From the NCBI GenBank assembly GCA_028292745.1, contig JAQGLT010000127.1, positions 1 to 64,000 of the forward strand: a stretch of 64,000 nucleotides of DNA. The letters are read 5' to 3'. The notes under the pieces were generated by a model. That model ran no database searches and was not told the origin of the DNA. It saw only the letters and a program-made list of their open reading frames with translations. Source of the DNA: Polaromonas sp. Its GTDB lineage: Bacteria > Pseudomonadota > Gammaproteobacteria > Burkholderiales > Burkholderiaceae_C. This document shows, in pieces, positions 38,094 through 46,822 of this stretch (position 1 is the stretch's first letter; the number at the start of each line of letters is the position of its first letter). A program made the position numbers and the translations under genes.

Positions 38094-38642
38094 ATGGCCC
38101 AGTACACCATTGCCGTCATTGTTGGTAGCCTGCGCAAGGATTCATTCAACAAGAAGCTGGCCGGCGCGCTGCAAAAGCTGTTTCCAGCCGATTTCAGCTT
38201 CACGCCCGTGCGCATTGACGATCTGCCTCTGTACAACCAGGACAACGATGGCACGCCGCCGGCGCAGGTCACTCGGCTCAAGGGGGACATCGCCGGCGCG
38301 CAGGGCGTGCTGTTCGTGACGCCCGAGTACAACCGCTCTCTTCCTGGGGTGTTGAAAAACGCAATCGACCATGCCTCGCGTCCCTACGGCCAGAGCGCCT
38401 GGGACGGCAAGCCCGCCGGAATCATCGGGGCCTCGGTCGGGCCGATCGGAACGGCCATGGCGCAGCAGCATTTGCGCAATGTCCTGGCCTATCTGAACAT
38501 GCCCACGCTCGGACAGCCCGAAGCCTTTATCCACAACAAGGAGGGCCTGTACGACGAGACAGGCAACATTGGCGAAGCCAGCCGCCAGTTCCTTCAGGGC
38601 TGGGTCGATGCCTATGTCGCCTGGGTGAAAAAGCATGCCTAG
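38094..38642 (+). CDS. NADPH-dependent FMN/quinone reductase, ChrR-like
   Basis: A 182-residue flavodoxin-fold reductase. The FMN phosphate loop is GSLRKDSFNKKLA, and the family motif LFVTPEYNRSLPGVLKNAIDHASRP follows the central strand. Members reduce quinones, chromate and azo compounds and limit redox cycling. TGGAGA precedes the ATG at 38094; the frame begins upstream at 38034. It converges on azoR across a strong terminator. Confidence 0.9.
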   Translation: MAQYTIAVIVGSLRKDSFNKKLAGALQKLFPADFSFTPVRIDDLPLYNQDNDGTPPAQVTRLKGDIAGAQGVLFVTPEYNRSLPGVLKNAIDHASRPYGQSAWDGKPAGIIGASVGPIGTAMAQQHLRNVLAYLNMPTLGQPEAFIHNKEGLYDETGNIGEASRQFLQGWVDAYVAWVKKHA

Positions 38643-38709
38643 CACAGCAACAGCACGCTGACTTTCAAACCCGGCGTTCAACAAGCCTGGTAGTGGCCTG
38701 GCTGATAAT

Positions 38710-38769
38710 TGCTATTTAATCCATAGCTGCTTGCGCATGACAGGCAAGCGCTGGAGGCCTATTTGATGC
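38710..38769 (+). repeat. Dispersed repeat copy, well-preserved
   Basis: TTGCTATTTAATCCATAGCTG is followed by CTTGCGC, GGCAAGCGCTGGAGGCC and TATTTGATGC. This copy shows the family layout most completely in the plus orientation. Confidence 0.75.
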
Positions 38770-38815
38770 TAAAAAACGATCACCTTGAGGGCCGTTTGCC
38801 CGACTGGGTTCACAC

Positions 38816-38847
38816 GGCAAAAAACCCGCCATCGCGGGTTTTTTGCC
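38816..38847. terminator. Bidirectional intrinsic terminator
   Basis: GGCAAAAAACCCGC and GCGGGTTTTTTGCC are perfect 14-base arms around a CATC loop. A and T runs inside the arms make it work in both directions, between the convergent FMN reductase and azoR genes. Confidence 0.92.
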
Positions 38848-38875
38848 GACAGGCCGGCGCGGCCTGCCGTCCGGC

Positions 38876-39529
38876 TTAAGCCGCCTGGACTGCTTGTGGC
38901 TGGTTGGCCGCAATCTGCGTGTGCGCCAGGATCTCGGCGTGCGCGGCCGCAAGGGCCGCCGCCTTGGCCGCTTCACCCATGGCCAGGCCTTCTGCGCGGA
39001 CAAAGCGCACATCGGTCACGCCGAAGAAGCCAAAAATGGTCTTCAAATAACTTTCCTGATGCTCCATCGCATTGCCGGCCTCACTGGTGGAGTACACGCC
39101 GCCGCGGCTGGAAGCCACGATCACCGTTTTACCGCCCGCCAAGCCAACCGCGCCCTTGTCGGTGTATTTAAAGGTACGGCCGACTTGCGCCACGCGGTCG
39201 ATCCAGGCCTTGAGCTGAGTGGGGATCGAAAAGTTATACAGCGGCGCGCCAATCACCACCACATCGGACGCCAGGAACTGGGCCACCAATGCCTCTGACA
39301 GCGCGTTTTCGCGCTTTTGGGCGTCGGTCAGCCGGTCGGAACTCGGTGGCAGGCGAAAACCCATGGCATCGGCGGAAAAATGGGCCGGCGTGTCCACGGC
39401 CAGGTCCAGGTAGCTAACCTGGGTGGCCGGATGGGCCGCGCGCCATGAGGCAACGATCTGAGCGGTCAGCTGGCGTGACACCGAGTCGGTGCCGAGAATG
39501 CTGGAATCGATATGAAGAAGTTTGCGCAT
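38876..39529 (-). CDS. azoR: FMN-dependent NADH-azoreductase
   Basis: AzoR reduces azo dyes and quinones with NADH. The 217-residue flavodoxin-like protein opens [20 protein letters not shown], has [19 protein letters not shown] and the C-terminal [17 protein letters not shown]-binding region. AAAAAAGGACATTTATC precedes the ATG. It is divergent from a LysR regulator gene 155 bases away, the common arrangement for a regulator and its target. Confidence 0.93.
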   Translation of the reverse strand: MRKLLHIDSSILGTDSVSRQLTAQIVASWRAAHPATQVSYLDLAVDTPAHFSADAMGFRLPPSSDRLTDAQKRENALSEALVAQFLASDVVVIGAPLYNFSIPTQLKAWIDRVAQVGRTFKYTDKGAVGLAGGKTVIVASSRGGVYSTSEAGNAMEHQESYLKTIFGFFGVTDVRFVRAEGLAMGEAAKAAALAAAHAEILAHTQIAANQPQAVQAA

Positions 39530-39640
39530 GATAAATGTCCTTTTTTAAAAGTTGTACGTCAGGCCTGATCTGATTGGTTTCGGCCATGGTTAGATTGTTC
39601 CACCAAGCCAATCGTTTGATAAGTCCCAAAAAATACGCCA

Positions 39641-39664
39641 GATTGTCCTGTGAATAGGACAATC
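39641..39664. promoter_or_regulatory. 24-base palindrome before the LysR gene
   Basis: GATTGTCCT (39641-39649) and AGGACAATC (39656-39664) are exact reverse complements with six bases between. The site lies 21 bases upstream of the lysR start codon. Related half-sites occur in the same gap: GATTGG at 39572, GATTGT at 39593 and CCAATC at 39608. The array fits a LysR-type regulator binding between divergent promoters and repressing itself. Confidence 0.65.
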
Positions 39665-39684
39665 CTGCAAAAAGGAACACCGCC

Positions 39685-40593
39685 ATGGAAGACTTGAACG
39701 ACATGCTGTACTTTGCGGAAGTGGCCCGGCGGGGCAGTTTTGCCGCCGCCGGGCGGGCGCTGGGTGTGCCCAAATCGCGCCTGTCGCGCCGCGTGGCCGA
39801 GCTGGAGGGCCGCCTGGGCGTGCGCCTGCTGCAACGCACCACCCGCAAGCTCTCGCTGACGGAAGTGGGCGAGATCTACCTGCGCCACTGCAGCGCCATG
39901 CGCGATGAAGCGCTGGCCGCTGCCGAGGCGATTGCCCACAGGCAGGTCGAGCCGCGCGGCATGCTGCGGGTGACCTGCCCGGTCACCTTGGCGCAAGGCA
40001 CGCTGGGCTACCTGATTCCCCGCTACCTGGCGCTGTTTCCGCAGGTCAAGCTCGACCTGCGCGTCACCAACCGCGTGGTTGATCTGGTGGAAGAGGGCAT
40101 TGACGTTGCGCTGCGCGTGCGGCCGAGCCTGGACGACAGCGGCACGCTGGTCATCAAGCAGCTGGGCGAGACCCGCGGCCACCTGCTGGCCAGCCCCGAG
40201 CAGCTGCGCCGGCAGGGCACACCGGCCACGCCGGCGGACTTGTGGCGGCTTGACACCGTGGCCATGTCATCGACCGACGGCAAGAGCACCTGGGCGCTGG
40301 TCGGGCCGCAAGGACAGGAGTTCGTCGCGCATCACCAGCCGCGCTATGTCGCCGATGACCTGCAGACGCTCAAACTGGCGGTGCTGGCGGGCACCGGGAT
40401 AAGCTTCCTGCCCGAAAGCATCAGCCAGGCCGAGCTGCAGGCAAAGCTGCTGGTGCCGGTGCTGCCAGGCTGGGTGCCGCGACCCGGCATGGCGCACGCG
40501 GTTTTTCCTTCGCGCAGGGGGCAGGTGCCGGCAGTGCGCAGTTTTCTGGATTTCCTGGGCAGTTCGATGCAGGGCGAACAGGTGATCGGCTAG
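39685..40593 (+). CDS. LysR family transcriptional regulator
   Basis: A 302-residue LysR regulator. The N-terminal winged helix-turn-helix spans about 1-62 (FAEVARRGSFAAAGRALGVP, then SRLSRRVAELEGRLGVRLLQRTTR), joined to a periplasmic-binding-like effector domain. AAAAAGGAACACCGCC precedes the ATG. It is divergent from azoR and has a palindrome at its own promoter, so it likely senses a quinone, azo or electrophilic compound and controls azoR and itself. Confidence 0.93.
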   Translation: MEDLNDMLYFAEVARRGSFAAAGRALGVPKSRLSRRVAELEGRLGVRLLQRTTRKLSLTEVGEIYLRHCSAMRDEALAAAEAIAHRQVEPRGMLRVTCPVTLAQGTLGYLIPRYLALFPQVKLDLRVTNRVVDLVEEGIDVALRVRPSLDDSGTLVIKQLGETRGHLLASPEQLRRQGTPATPADLWRLDTVAMSSTDGKSTWALVGPQGQEFVAHHQPRYVADDLQTLKLAVLAGTGISFLPESISQAELQAKLLVPVLPGWVPRPGMAHAVFPSRRGQVPAVRSFLDFLGSSMQGEQVIG

Positions 40594-40629
40594 GCTGCTT
40601 GGAACCGGCCAGAAGAAAAAAATATGAAT

Positions 40630-40686
40630 AAAATAAGCCTTTTGCGCAGCAGGGGCTTGTCTAAGCTGCTATATAAAAAATAGCAA
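40630..40686 (-). repeat. Dispersed repeat copy downstream of lysR
   Basis: AAAATAAGCCTTTTGCGCAG, GGGGCTTGTCTAAG and CTGCTATATAAAAAATAGCA appear in order on the plus strand, the inverse orientation with a clear terminal stem. Confidence 0.72.
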
Positions 40687-40699
40687 AATCATGTGCCAG

Positions 40700-40800
40700 A
40701 AGAGGTTTCATGACGCTCCAGTTGATTTCCTTAATACGATTTGTTTCATAAATTAAGAGAAATATATTCTTTTGAGTTTTAAGTGTTCGTGCGCACACTA
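40700..40800 (+). promoter_or_regulatory. AT-rich promoter region of the peroxiredoxin/sulfate island
   Basis: This stretch is far more AT-rich than its surroundings. CTTAAT (40730-40735) and ATTAAG (40752-40757) form an inverted repeat with a 16-base spacer, followed by GAAATATATTCTTTTG. AT-rich promoters with such repeats are usual for CysB-type control, but factor and start site are inferred. Confidence 0.4.
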
Positions 40801-40830
40801 CCGCTTTGCCAACAATTCCAGGAGCGCCCC

Positions 40831-41472
40831 ATGACCACTTTGAGACTCGGCGACACCGCACCGGATTTCACCCAGCAATCGACCGAAGGCCCGATTTCGT
40901 TTCATGACTGGGCCGGCAATGCGTGGGTGGTGCTGTTTTCGCATCCTGCCGACTTCACGCCGGTATGCACCACTGAGCTGGGCAAGACCGCCGCGCTGTC
41001 CAGCGAGTTTGCCAAGCGCAACGTCAAGCCGATCGCCATCAGCATCGATCCGCTCGACTCGCACGGCAAATGGGTCTGCGACATCAACGAAACCCAGAAC
41101 ACGACGGTGAATTTCCCGATCCTGGCCGATGCCGACAAAACCGTGGCCAACCTGTACGACATGATTCACCCCAACGCCTCGACCACTGCCACGGTGCGCA
41201 GCGTGTTCATCATCGACCCGAAAAAAGTCATTCGCGCCACCTTCACCTACCCGGCCAGCACCGGCCGCAATTTCGATGAGATCCTGCGCGTGATCGACTC
41301 GTTGCAGCTGACCGACAGCCACAAGGTGGCCACGCCGGTCAACTGGAAGGACGGCGACGACGTGGTGATCGTGCCCAGCCTTCAGGACCCGGCCGAGCTG
41401 GCGCAGCGCTTTCCCAAGGGCTTCAACGCGGTGCGTCCTTACCTGCGCATCACGCCCCAGCCGAACAAGTGA
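40831..41472 (+). CDS. lsfA: 1-Cys peroxiredoxin, LsfA/Prx6 type
   Basis: A 213-residue thiol peroxidase. The peroxidatic cysteine lies in HPADFTPVCTTELG, and the longer C-terminal domain (VATPVNWKDGDDVVIVPSL) marks the Prx6/LsfA class. GGAGCGCCCC precedes the ATG at 40831; the frame opens upstream at 40783. LsfA of Pseudomonas putida is a sulfate-starvation protein encoded by the ssu locus, and here the gene heads a sulfate-transport island, so the name and a role during sulfur limitation are reasonable. Confidence 0.88.
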   Translation: MTTLRLGDTAPDFTQQSTEGPISFHDWAGNAWVVLFSHPADFTPVCTTELGKTAALSSEFAKRNVKPIAISIDPLDSHGKWVCDINETQNTTVNFPILADADKTVANLYDMIHPNASTTATVRSVFIIDPKKVIRATFTYPASTGRNFDEILRVIDSLQLTDSHKVATPVNWKDGDDVVIVPSLQDPAELAQRFPKGFNAVRPYLRITPQPNK

Positions 41473-41584
41473 ACTCCTCGGTGGCGGCACGCGCATGCGA
41501 AACGACGACCGGCTCCGTGGCTGCCCCGGCGCCGCCGGCATGCCGGGATTCATGTGCGCTGCCTTGCATTGCCTCTGACTGAAA

Positions 41585-42196
41585 ATGACTTCCGTGCGCA
41601 TCATCATTGTTCCTGGCTGGCGTGATTCGGGTCCGGGGCACTGGCAAAGCCTGTGGGCCGGGCGGCTGGCCCACGCAGTACGCGTGCAGCAGGACGACTG
41701 GATCACCCCGAGCCGCAGCGCCTGGGTGGCATCGCTTGCCCAGACCATTCTGGCGCAGGCCGGACCGGTGGTGGTGGTCGCGCACAGCCTGGGCTGCATC
41801 GCCACCACGCATTTGCCGCCGGAAGCCGCCCACAGAATCCGGGGCGCCTTGCTGGTGGCGCCGGCCGATCCCGAACGGCGCGCCGTGCTGAGCGACTTTG
41901 CGCCCGTGCCTTTTCACAAGCTGCCCTACCGCAATATCCTGGTTGCCAGCAGCAATGACCCTTACTGCCCGGTGCGGCTGGCGGGCGCTTATGCTCGTGC
42001 CTGGGGCAGCGAGTTTGTGCGCATGCCGGACGCCGGCCATATCAACGTCGAATCCGGGCACGGTGAGTGGCCGCTGGGCATGGCCCTGCTGCAATCGCTG
42101 GCTTGCACGACGTCGCCTGAAACCTTGGCGCCCCTTGATTTTTCAACCTTACCCTCACCTCCACCCCTACTTTCTGCATCTCTGGAAACGGCATGA
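41585..42196 (+). CDS. RBBP9/YdeN family alpha/beta hydrolase
   Basis: A 203-residue serine hydrolase. The start IIIVPGWRDSGPGHWQSLWA is the RBBP9/YdeN mark; the nucleophile elbow is VAHSLGC; a late aspartate in SSNDPYCPV and histidine in DAGHINVESGHGEWP complete the likely triad. The substrate is unknown. The stop overlaps the sbp ATG (ATGA), tying it to sulfate transport. The weakly conserved last 35 residues lie outside the fold. Confidence 0.85.
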   Translation: MTSVRIIIVPGWRDSGPGHWQSLWAGRLAHAVRVQQDDWITPSRSAWVASLAQTILAQAGPVVVVAHSLGCIATTHLPPEAAHRIRGALLVAPADPERRAVLSDFAPVPFHKLPYRNILVASSNDPYCPVRLAGAYARAWGSEFVRMPDAGHINVESGHGEWPLGMALLQSLACTTSPETLAPLDFSTLPSPPPLLSASLETA

Positions 42197-43185
42197 CTTC
42201 AACATTCAAAATCGCCTTTGCAACGCTGGCGCTGGCCGCCAGCGGCATCGCTTCTTCCCAAACCCTGTTGAACGGCTCCTACGACGTGGCGCGCGAGTTT
42301 TATAAAGACTACAACGCGGCCTTCATCGCCAACTACAAAAAAACCACCGGCAAGGACGTGAAGATCGACCAGTCCCATGCCGGCTCAAGCGCTGTCGCCC
42401 GTTCCGTGGCCGACGGCCTGGACGCTGACGTGGTGACCATGAACACCTCGACCGACGTGGAGTTCCTGGCCAATGCCGGCGTGGTCGCCAAGGACTGGGC
42501 CAAGCGCTTTCCGGACAATGCCGCGCCGACCACCTCGACCATGCTGTTTCTGGTGCGCAACGGCAACCCCAGGGGCATCAAGGACTGGGACGATCTGGTC
42601 AAGCCCGGCATCCAGGTCATCGTGGTGAACCCGAAGACCGGCGGCAATGGCCGCTATGCCTACCTGGCCGCCTGGGGCTATGCCAAGAAAAAAGGCGGCA
42701 CCGATGCGCAGGCCGCCGAGTTCGTCGGCAAGCTGTACAAGAACGTGCCGGTGCTGGGCAAGGGCGGGCGCGACGCGACCACCGCCTTTTTGCAGCGCAA
42801 CATCGGCGATGTGCTGATCACCTTCGAGTCCGAAGTGGTGTCGGTCAACAAGGAATTCGGCGAGGGCAAGGTCGATGCGGTCTATCCGTCCATCAGCATC
42901 CTGGCCGAGAACCCGGTGGCCGTGGTCGAGCGCACCGTGGCCAAGAAAGGCACGGCTGAGCTGGCCAAGGCCTACCTGAATTACCTTTATTCCGACGAAG
43001 GCCAGGAAATCGCCGCCAGGCATGCCTTGCGTCCGCGCTCACAGGCGGTCCTGAAAAAGCACAGCGCGACCTTCAAGCCGCTGCAGCTGTTCACGGTGCA
43101 GGAAATGTTCGGCTCGCTGAGCGAAGCCCAAAAAATCCACTTCAATGACGGTGGCCAGTTCGATAAGCTCTACACCGTCAAGTAA
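42193..43185 (+). CDS. sbp: Sulfate ABC transporter substrate-binding protein, second copy
   Basis: A 330-residue periplasmic sulfate/thiosulfate binder. The Sec signal MTSTFKIAFATLALAASGIA ends near ASSQ. Family segments are LLNGSYDVAREFYKDYNAAF, QSHAGSSAVARSVADGLDAD and KTGGNGRYAYLAAW. It resembles the copy at 14.7 kb but uses a Sec rather than twin-arginine signal. It starts within the stop of the hydrolase gene and is followed by cysT after six bases. Confidence 0.95.
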   Translation: MTSTFKIAFATLALAASGIASSQTLLNGSYDVAREFYKDYNAAFIANYKKTTGKDVKIDQSHAGSSAVARSVADGLDADVVTMNTSTDVEFLANAGVVAKDWAKRFPDNAAPTTSTMLFLVRNGNPRGIKDWDDLVKPGIQVIVVNPKTGGNGRYAYLAAWGYAKKKGGTDAQAAEFVGKLYKNVPVLGKGGRDATTAFLQRNIGDVLITFESEVVSVNKEFGEGKVDAVYPSISILAENPVAVVERTVAKKGTAELAKAYLNYLYSDEGQEIAARHALRPRSQAVLKKHSATFKPLQLFTVQEMFGSLSEAQKIHFNDGGQFDKLYTVK

Positions 43186-43191
43186 GTAAGC

Positions 43192-44085
43192 ATGACCGCC
43201 TTGACTTCTGCGGCGTCACCGCCAGCGGTGGCGCCGCCATTGCGCGAGAGCGCCAAACGTCCGGCCCGGCGCGTGCTGCCCGGTTTCCGGCTCACGCTGG
43301 GCTATACCGTGCTCTACCTCAGCCTGATCGTGCTGGTTCCGATCACGGCGCTGTTTTTCAAGACCTTCACCCTGACCTGGGACCAGTTCATCGCCGCCGT
43401 GACGTCGCCGCGCGTGCTGGCGTCCTACCGGCTGACGTTTGGCGCCTCGCTGATTGCCGCGCTCGTCAACCTGGTGTTTGGCCTGCTGCTGGCCTGGGTG
43501 CTGGTGCGCTACAAGTTCCCCGGCAAAAAACTCGTCGATGCGCTGGTGGACCTGCCGTTTGCGCTGCCGACCGCCGTGGCCGGGATTTCCCTGACCGCGC
43601 TGCTGGCCGGCAACGGCTGGCTTGGCCAGTACCTGGAGCCGATGGGCATCAAGCTGGCCTTCACGCCGGCCGGCGTGGTGATTGCCCTGATCTTTGTCGG
43701 CATGCCCTTTGTGGTGCGCACGGTGCAACCCGTGCTCGAAGATGCGGAAAAGGAGCTGGAGGAGGCCGCCACCGCGCTGGGCGCCAACCGGCTGCAGATT
43801 TTTACCAGGGTGATCTTTCCGCACATTGCCCCGGCCCTGCTGACCGGTTTTGCGATGGCCTTTGCCCGCGCCATCGGTGAATACGGCTCCGTGATTTTCA
43901 TCGCCGGCAACATGCCGATGATTTCCGAGATCACGCCGCTCATCATCATCGGCAAGCTGGAGCAGTATGACTACGCCGGCGCCACCGCCGTGGCGGTCGT
44001 CATGCTGCTGATCTCCTTCATCTTGCTGCTGGTCATCAATGCGCTGCAGACGTGGCAGCGCCGCCATACCGGGGCTTCTTCATGA
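43192..44085 (+). CDS. cysT: Sulfate/thiosulfate ABC transporter permease CysT
   Basis: One of two permeases of the sulfate importer; also called CysU. The 297-residue protein has about six transmembrane segments after a 25-residue lead, and a binding-protein-dependent transport EAA loop around [39 protein letters not shown] is characteristic of CysT. The stop overlaps the cysW ATG. Confidence 0.95.
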   Translation: MTALTSAASPPAVAPPLRESAKRPARRVLPGFRLTLGYTVLYLSLIVLVPITALFFKTFTLTWDQFIAAVTSPRVLASYRLTFGASLIAALVNLVFGLLLAWVLVRYKFPGKKLVDALVDLPFALPTAVAGISLTALLAGNGWLGQYLEPMGIKLAFTPAGVVIALIFVGMPFVVRTVQPVLEDAEKELEEAATALGANRLQIFTRVIFPHIAPALLTGFAMAFARAIGEYGSVIFIAGNMPMISEITPLIIIGKLEQYDYAGATAVAVVMLLISFILLLVINALQTWQRRHTGASS

Positions 44086-44990
44086 GCAGTCCGTCTTCTC
44101 AGCCCGTCCGGCGCGCCCTGGCGGGCACGACCGAGGCGCCCTGGGTCCGCTATGCCCTCATCACGGTGGCGCTGCTGTTCGTGCTGCTGTTCCTGGTGCT
44201 GCCGCTGGCGGCGGTGTTCACCGAAGCCCTGCGCAAGGGTTTCGGCGCCTATCTGGCGGCCCTGCAGGAGCCCGATGCCTGGTCGGCGATCCAGCTCACG
44301 CTGATCGCCGCGGCGATCTCGGTGCCGCTGAACCTGCTGTTCGGTGTGTCGGCCGCCTGGGCGATCGCCAAGTACGAGTTCCCCGGCAAGTCGTTTTTAA
44401 CCACCCTGGTGGACTTGCCGTTCTCGGTCTCGCCGGTGGTGGCGGGCCTGATGTATGTGCTGCTGTTCGGCGCGCAGGGCTGGTTTGGCCCCTGGCTGCA
44501 GGCGCATGACATCAAGATCATCTTTGCCGTGCCCGGCATCGTGCTGGCGACCGTCTTCGTAACCTTTCCCTTCATTGCGCGCGAACTGATTCCGCTGATG
44601 CAGGCGCAAGGCAGCGACGAGGAGCAGGCCGCCATCGTGCTGGGCGCCACTGGCTGGCAGACGTTCTGGCATGTCACGCTGCCCAACATCAAGTGGGGAC
44701 TGATCTACGGCGTGATCCTGTGCAATGCGCGGGCGATGGGCGAATTCGGCGCGGTGTCGGTGGTGTCGGGCCATATCCGTGGCCAGACCAACACGCTGCC
44801 GCTGCACGTGGAAATTCTGTACAACGAATACCAGTCGGTCGCCGCGTTTGCAGTGGCTTCGCTGCTCGCCATCCTGGCGCTGGTCACGCTGGCCATCAAG
44901 TCGGTTGCCGAATGGCGCCATGAAGCGGAAATGAAAGCGGCGGCCCAGTTGCCGCCCGAGCAGCCCCAGGCGCTTGCCGCCGTTCGTTAA
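44082..44990 (+). CDS. cysW: Sulfate/thiosulfate ABC transporter permease CysW
   Basis: The second permease subunit. The 302-residue protein has six predicted membrane segments, [20 protein letters not shown] and the EAA loop [22 protein letters not shown]. The ATG at 44082 overlaps the cysT stop (ATGA). The long alanine/proline tail is probably cytosolic. It is followed by cysA after 23 bases. Confidence 0.95.
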   Translation: MSSPSSQPVRRALAGTTEAPWVRYALITVALLFVLLFLVLPLAAVFTEALRKGFGAYLAALQEPDAWSAIQLTLIAAAISVPLNLLFGVSAAWAIAKYEFPGKSFLTTLVDLPFSVSPVVAGLMYVLLFGAQGWFGPWLQAHDIKIIFAVPGIVLATVFVTFPFIARELIPLMQAQGSDEEQAAIVLGATGWQTFWHVTLPNIKWGLIYGVILCNARAMGEFGAVSVVSGHIRGQTNTLPLHVEILYNEYQSVAAFAVASLLAILALVTLAIKSVAEWRHEAEMKAAAQLPPEQPQALAAVR

Positions 44991-45013
44991 AAAATGCTGG
45001 AAAAAGATTAATC

Positions 45014-46114
45014 ATGGGTATCGAAATTCGCAACGTCAGCAAGCAGTTTGGCAACTTCCAGGCCCTGGCTGACGTGAGCCTGGACATCGAGGCCGGGGAA
45101 CTGGTGGCCCTGCTCGGGCCCTCGGGCTGCGGCAAGACCACTCTGCTGCGCATCATTGCCGGGCTTGAAACACCCGACCACGGCAGCATTCTGTTCAGCG
45201 GCGAGGACACCACCGACGTGCATGTGCGCGAAAGGCAGGTGGGGTTCGTCTTTCAGCACTACGCACTCTTCCGGCACATGACGGTTTTTGAAAATGTGGC
45301 CTTTGGCCTGCGGGTCAAGCCCCGCAGCCAGCGGCCCAGCGAGGCACAGATCAAGGAAAAGGTGCATTCGCTGCTCAGCCTGGTGCAGCTGGACTGGCTG
45401 GCCGACCGCTTTCCTTCGCAGCTCTCGGGCGGCCAGCGCCAGCGCATTGCCCTGGCCCGCGCGCTGGCCGTCGAACCCAAGGTGTTGCTGCTCGATGAGC
45501 CCTTTGGCGCGCTCGATGCCAAGGTGCGCAAGGAACTGCGCCGCTGGCTGCGCCGCCTGCATGACGACCTGCATGTCACCAGCATTTTCGTCACGCATGA
45601 CCAGGAGGAGGCGCTGGAGGTGGCCGACCGCGTGGTGCTGATGAATCAGGGCAAGGTCGAGCAGATCGGCTCGCCGCAGCAGGTCTGGGACCATCCGGCC
45701 AGCCCTTTCGTTTATGGTTTTCTGGGCGACGTGAACCTGTTCCACGGCCGTGCCCATGAAGGCGAGATACAGCTCGACGGCATGAAGCTCGATTCCCCCG
45801 AGCACGGCAGCGCGCAAAACGCCAAGGCTTTCGCCTATGTGCGGCCGCACGACTTCGAGGTACAGCGCTATTCGCCAGGTGCGGATGGCATTGTGGCCAC
45901 GCTTGACCGGGCCATCGTCATCGGGCCGGTCGCCCGGCTGGAACTTATCCCCGTGGATGCGCACAAACAGACCGCCAACCCGTCCACGGATACGCTGATC
46001 GAGGCCCAGATGCCTTCCCAGAAATTCAGGGACATGGGGCTGAAGGAGGGCGAAAAGCTGGTGCTGACACCGCGTAACGCCCGCGTGTTCGTCGATGCCG
46101 GTGAAGGAATTTGA
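45014..46114 (+). CDS. cysA: Sulfate/thiosulfate ABC transporter ATP-binding protein
   Basis: CysA energises the importer. The 366-residue protein has Walker [10 protein letters not shown] at 35-43, Q-loop FQHYALF, signature [10 protein letters not shown], Walker [12 protein letters not shown] and H-loop FVTHDQ. A C-terminal regulatory (TOBE-like) domain of about 120 residues follows, beginning near [13 protein letters not shown]. Its stop shares one base with the dsbB start (TGATG). Confidence 0.96.
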   Translation: MGIEIRNVSKQFGNFQALADVSLDIEAGELVALLGPSGCGKTTLLRIIAGLETPDHGSILFSGEDTTDVHVRERQVGFVFQHYALFRHMTVFENVAFGLRVKPRSQRPSEAQIKEKVHSLLSLVQLDWLADRFPSQLSGGQRQRIALARALAVEPKVLLLDEPFGALDAKVRKELRRWLRRLHDDLHVTSIFVTHDQEEALEVADRVVLMNQGKVEQIGSPQQVWDHPASPFVYGFLGDVNLFHGRAHEGEIQLDGMKLDSPEHGSAQNAKAFAYVRPHDFEVQRYSPGADGIVATLDRAIVIGPVARLELIPVDAHKQTANPSTDTLIEAQMPSQKFRDMGLKEGEKLVLTPRNARVFVDAGEGI

Positions 46115-46617
46115 TGCTTCTGGATGTATTGAACGCACCCCGCCGCCTCCTGGTGCTGGTGTGCATGGCTTGTGTGGCCTTGCTGGGCTTCGGCCTGTAT
46201 CTGCAGCATGTGGTCGGGCTGGAGCCGTGCCCGATGTGCATCGTGCAGCGGTATGCGCTGATGCTGGTGGCGGTGGTTGCGGGTATTACCGCGCTTTCAT
46301 CCAGAAGGCAGGCGCAGATCGCCGGTGCCGGCCTGCTGGTCATGCTGTCGGGTTTTGGCGCATTTGTCGCGGCGCGACAGAGTTTTCTGCAGTGGTATCC
46401 GCCTGAGGTTTCATCGTGCGGCCGCGACTTTTACGGAATGATTGAAACTTTTCCGCTCCAGCGCGCCATTCCGATGATCTTCAAGGGCAGCGGCGACTGC
46501 ACCAAGGTCGACTGGGTCTTTCTGGGCGGCTCGATTGCCAACTGGTCCTTCGTCTGCTTTGTTTTGATCGCCCTGACGGCGCTGATGCTCATCGGTCGCC
46601 TGGCCCGCCAGCGCTGA
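46114..46617 (+). CDS. dsbB: Disulfide bond formation protein B
   Basis: DsbB reoxidises periplasmic DsbA and passes electrons to quinone. The 167-residue protein has four transmembrane helices, the first redox pair EPCPMC and the second pair in SSCGRDF and SGDCTK. GAAGGAATTTG precedes the ATG at 46114, which overlaps the cysA stop; a TTG three bases earlier is less likely. Coupling to cysA is unusual in context but may simply reflect local compaction. Confidence 0.94.
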   Translation: MLLDVLNAPRRLLVLVCMACVALLGFGLYLQHVVGLEPCPMCIVQRYALMLVAVVAGITALSSRRQAQIAGAGLLVMLSGFGAFVAARQSFLQWYPPEVSSCGRDFYGMIETFPLQRAIPMIFKGSGDCTKVDWVFLGGSIANWSFVCFVLIALTALMLIGRLARQR

Positions 46618-46678
46618 GCTGAAAGACGTTGAAGCCACCCCGCGCAGTGGCTGGCCCGGCTTGTCATTCAACCCGGGT

Positions 46679-46739
46679 TGCTATAATTTTAATAGCTGAC
46701 GGCGCAAGCACTACCTGCGCTGCCGGCCTGTTTTGCATA
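46679..46739 (+). repeat. Dispersed repeat copy between dsbB and the aminotransferase
   Basis: TTGCTATAATTTTAATAGCTG is followed by CGGCGCAAGCAC, CTGCGCTGCCGGCCTG and TTTTGCA, a clear plus-orientation copy. Confidence 0.72.
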
Positions 46740-46822
46740 AAAAATTGCCAGTCAGCGCAAACTGACCGGCATGCCGGCCTGGCATCCTTTGCGGATGCGC
46801 ACATGATGGGCTTGGGCCAGCC

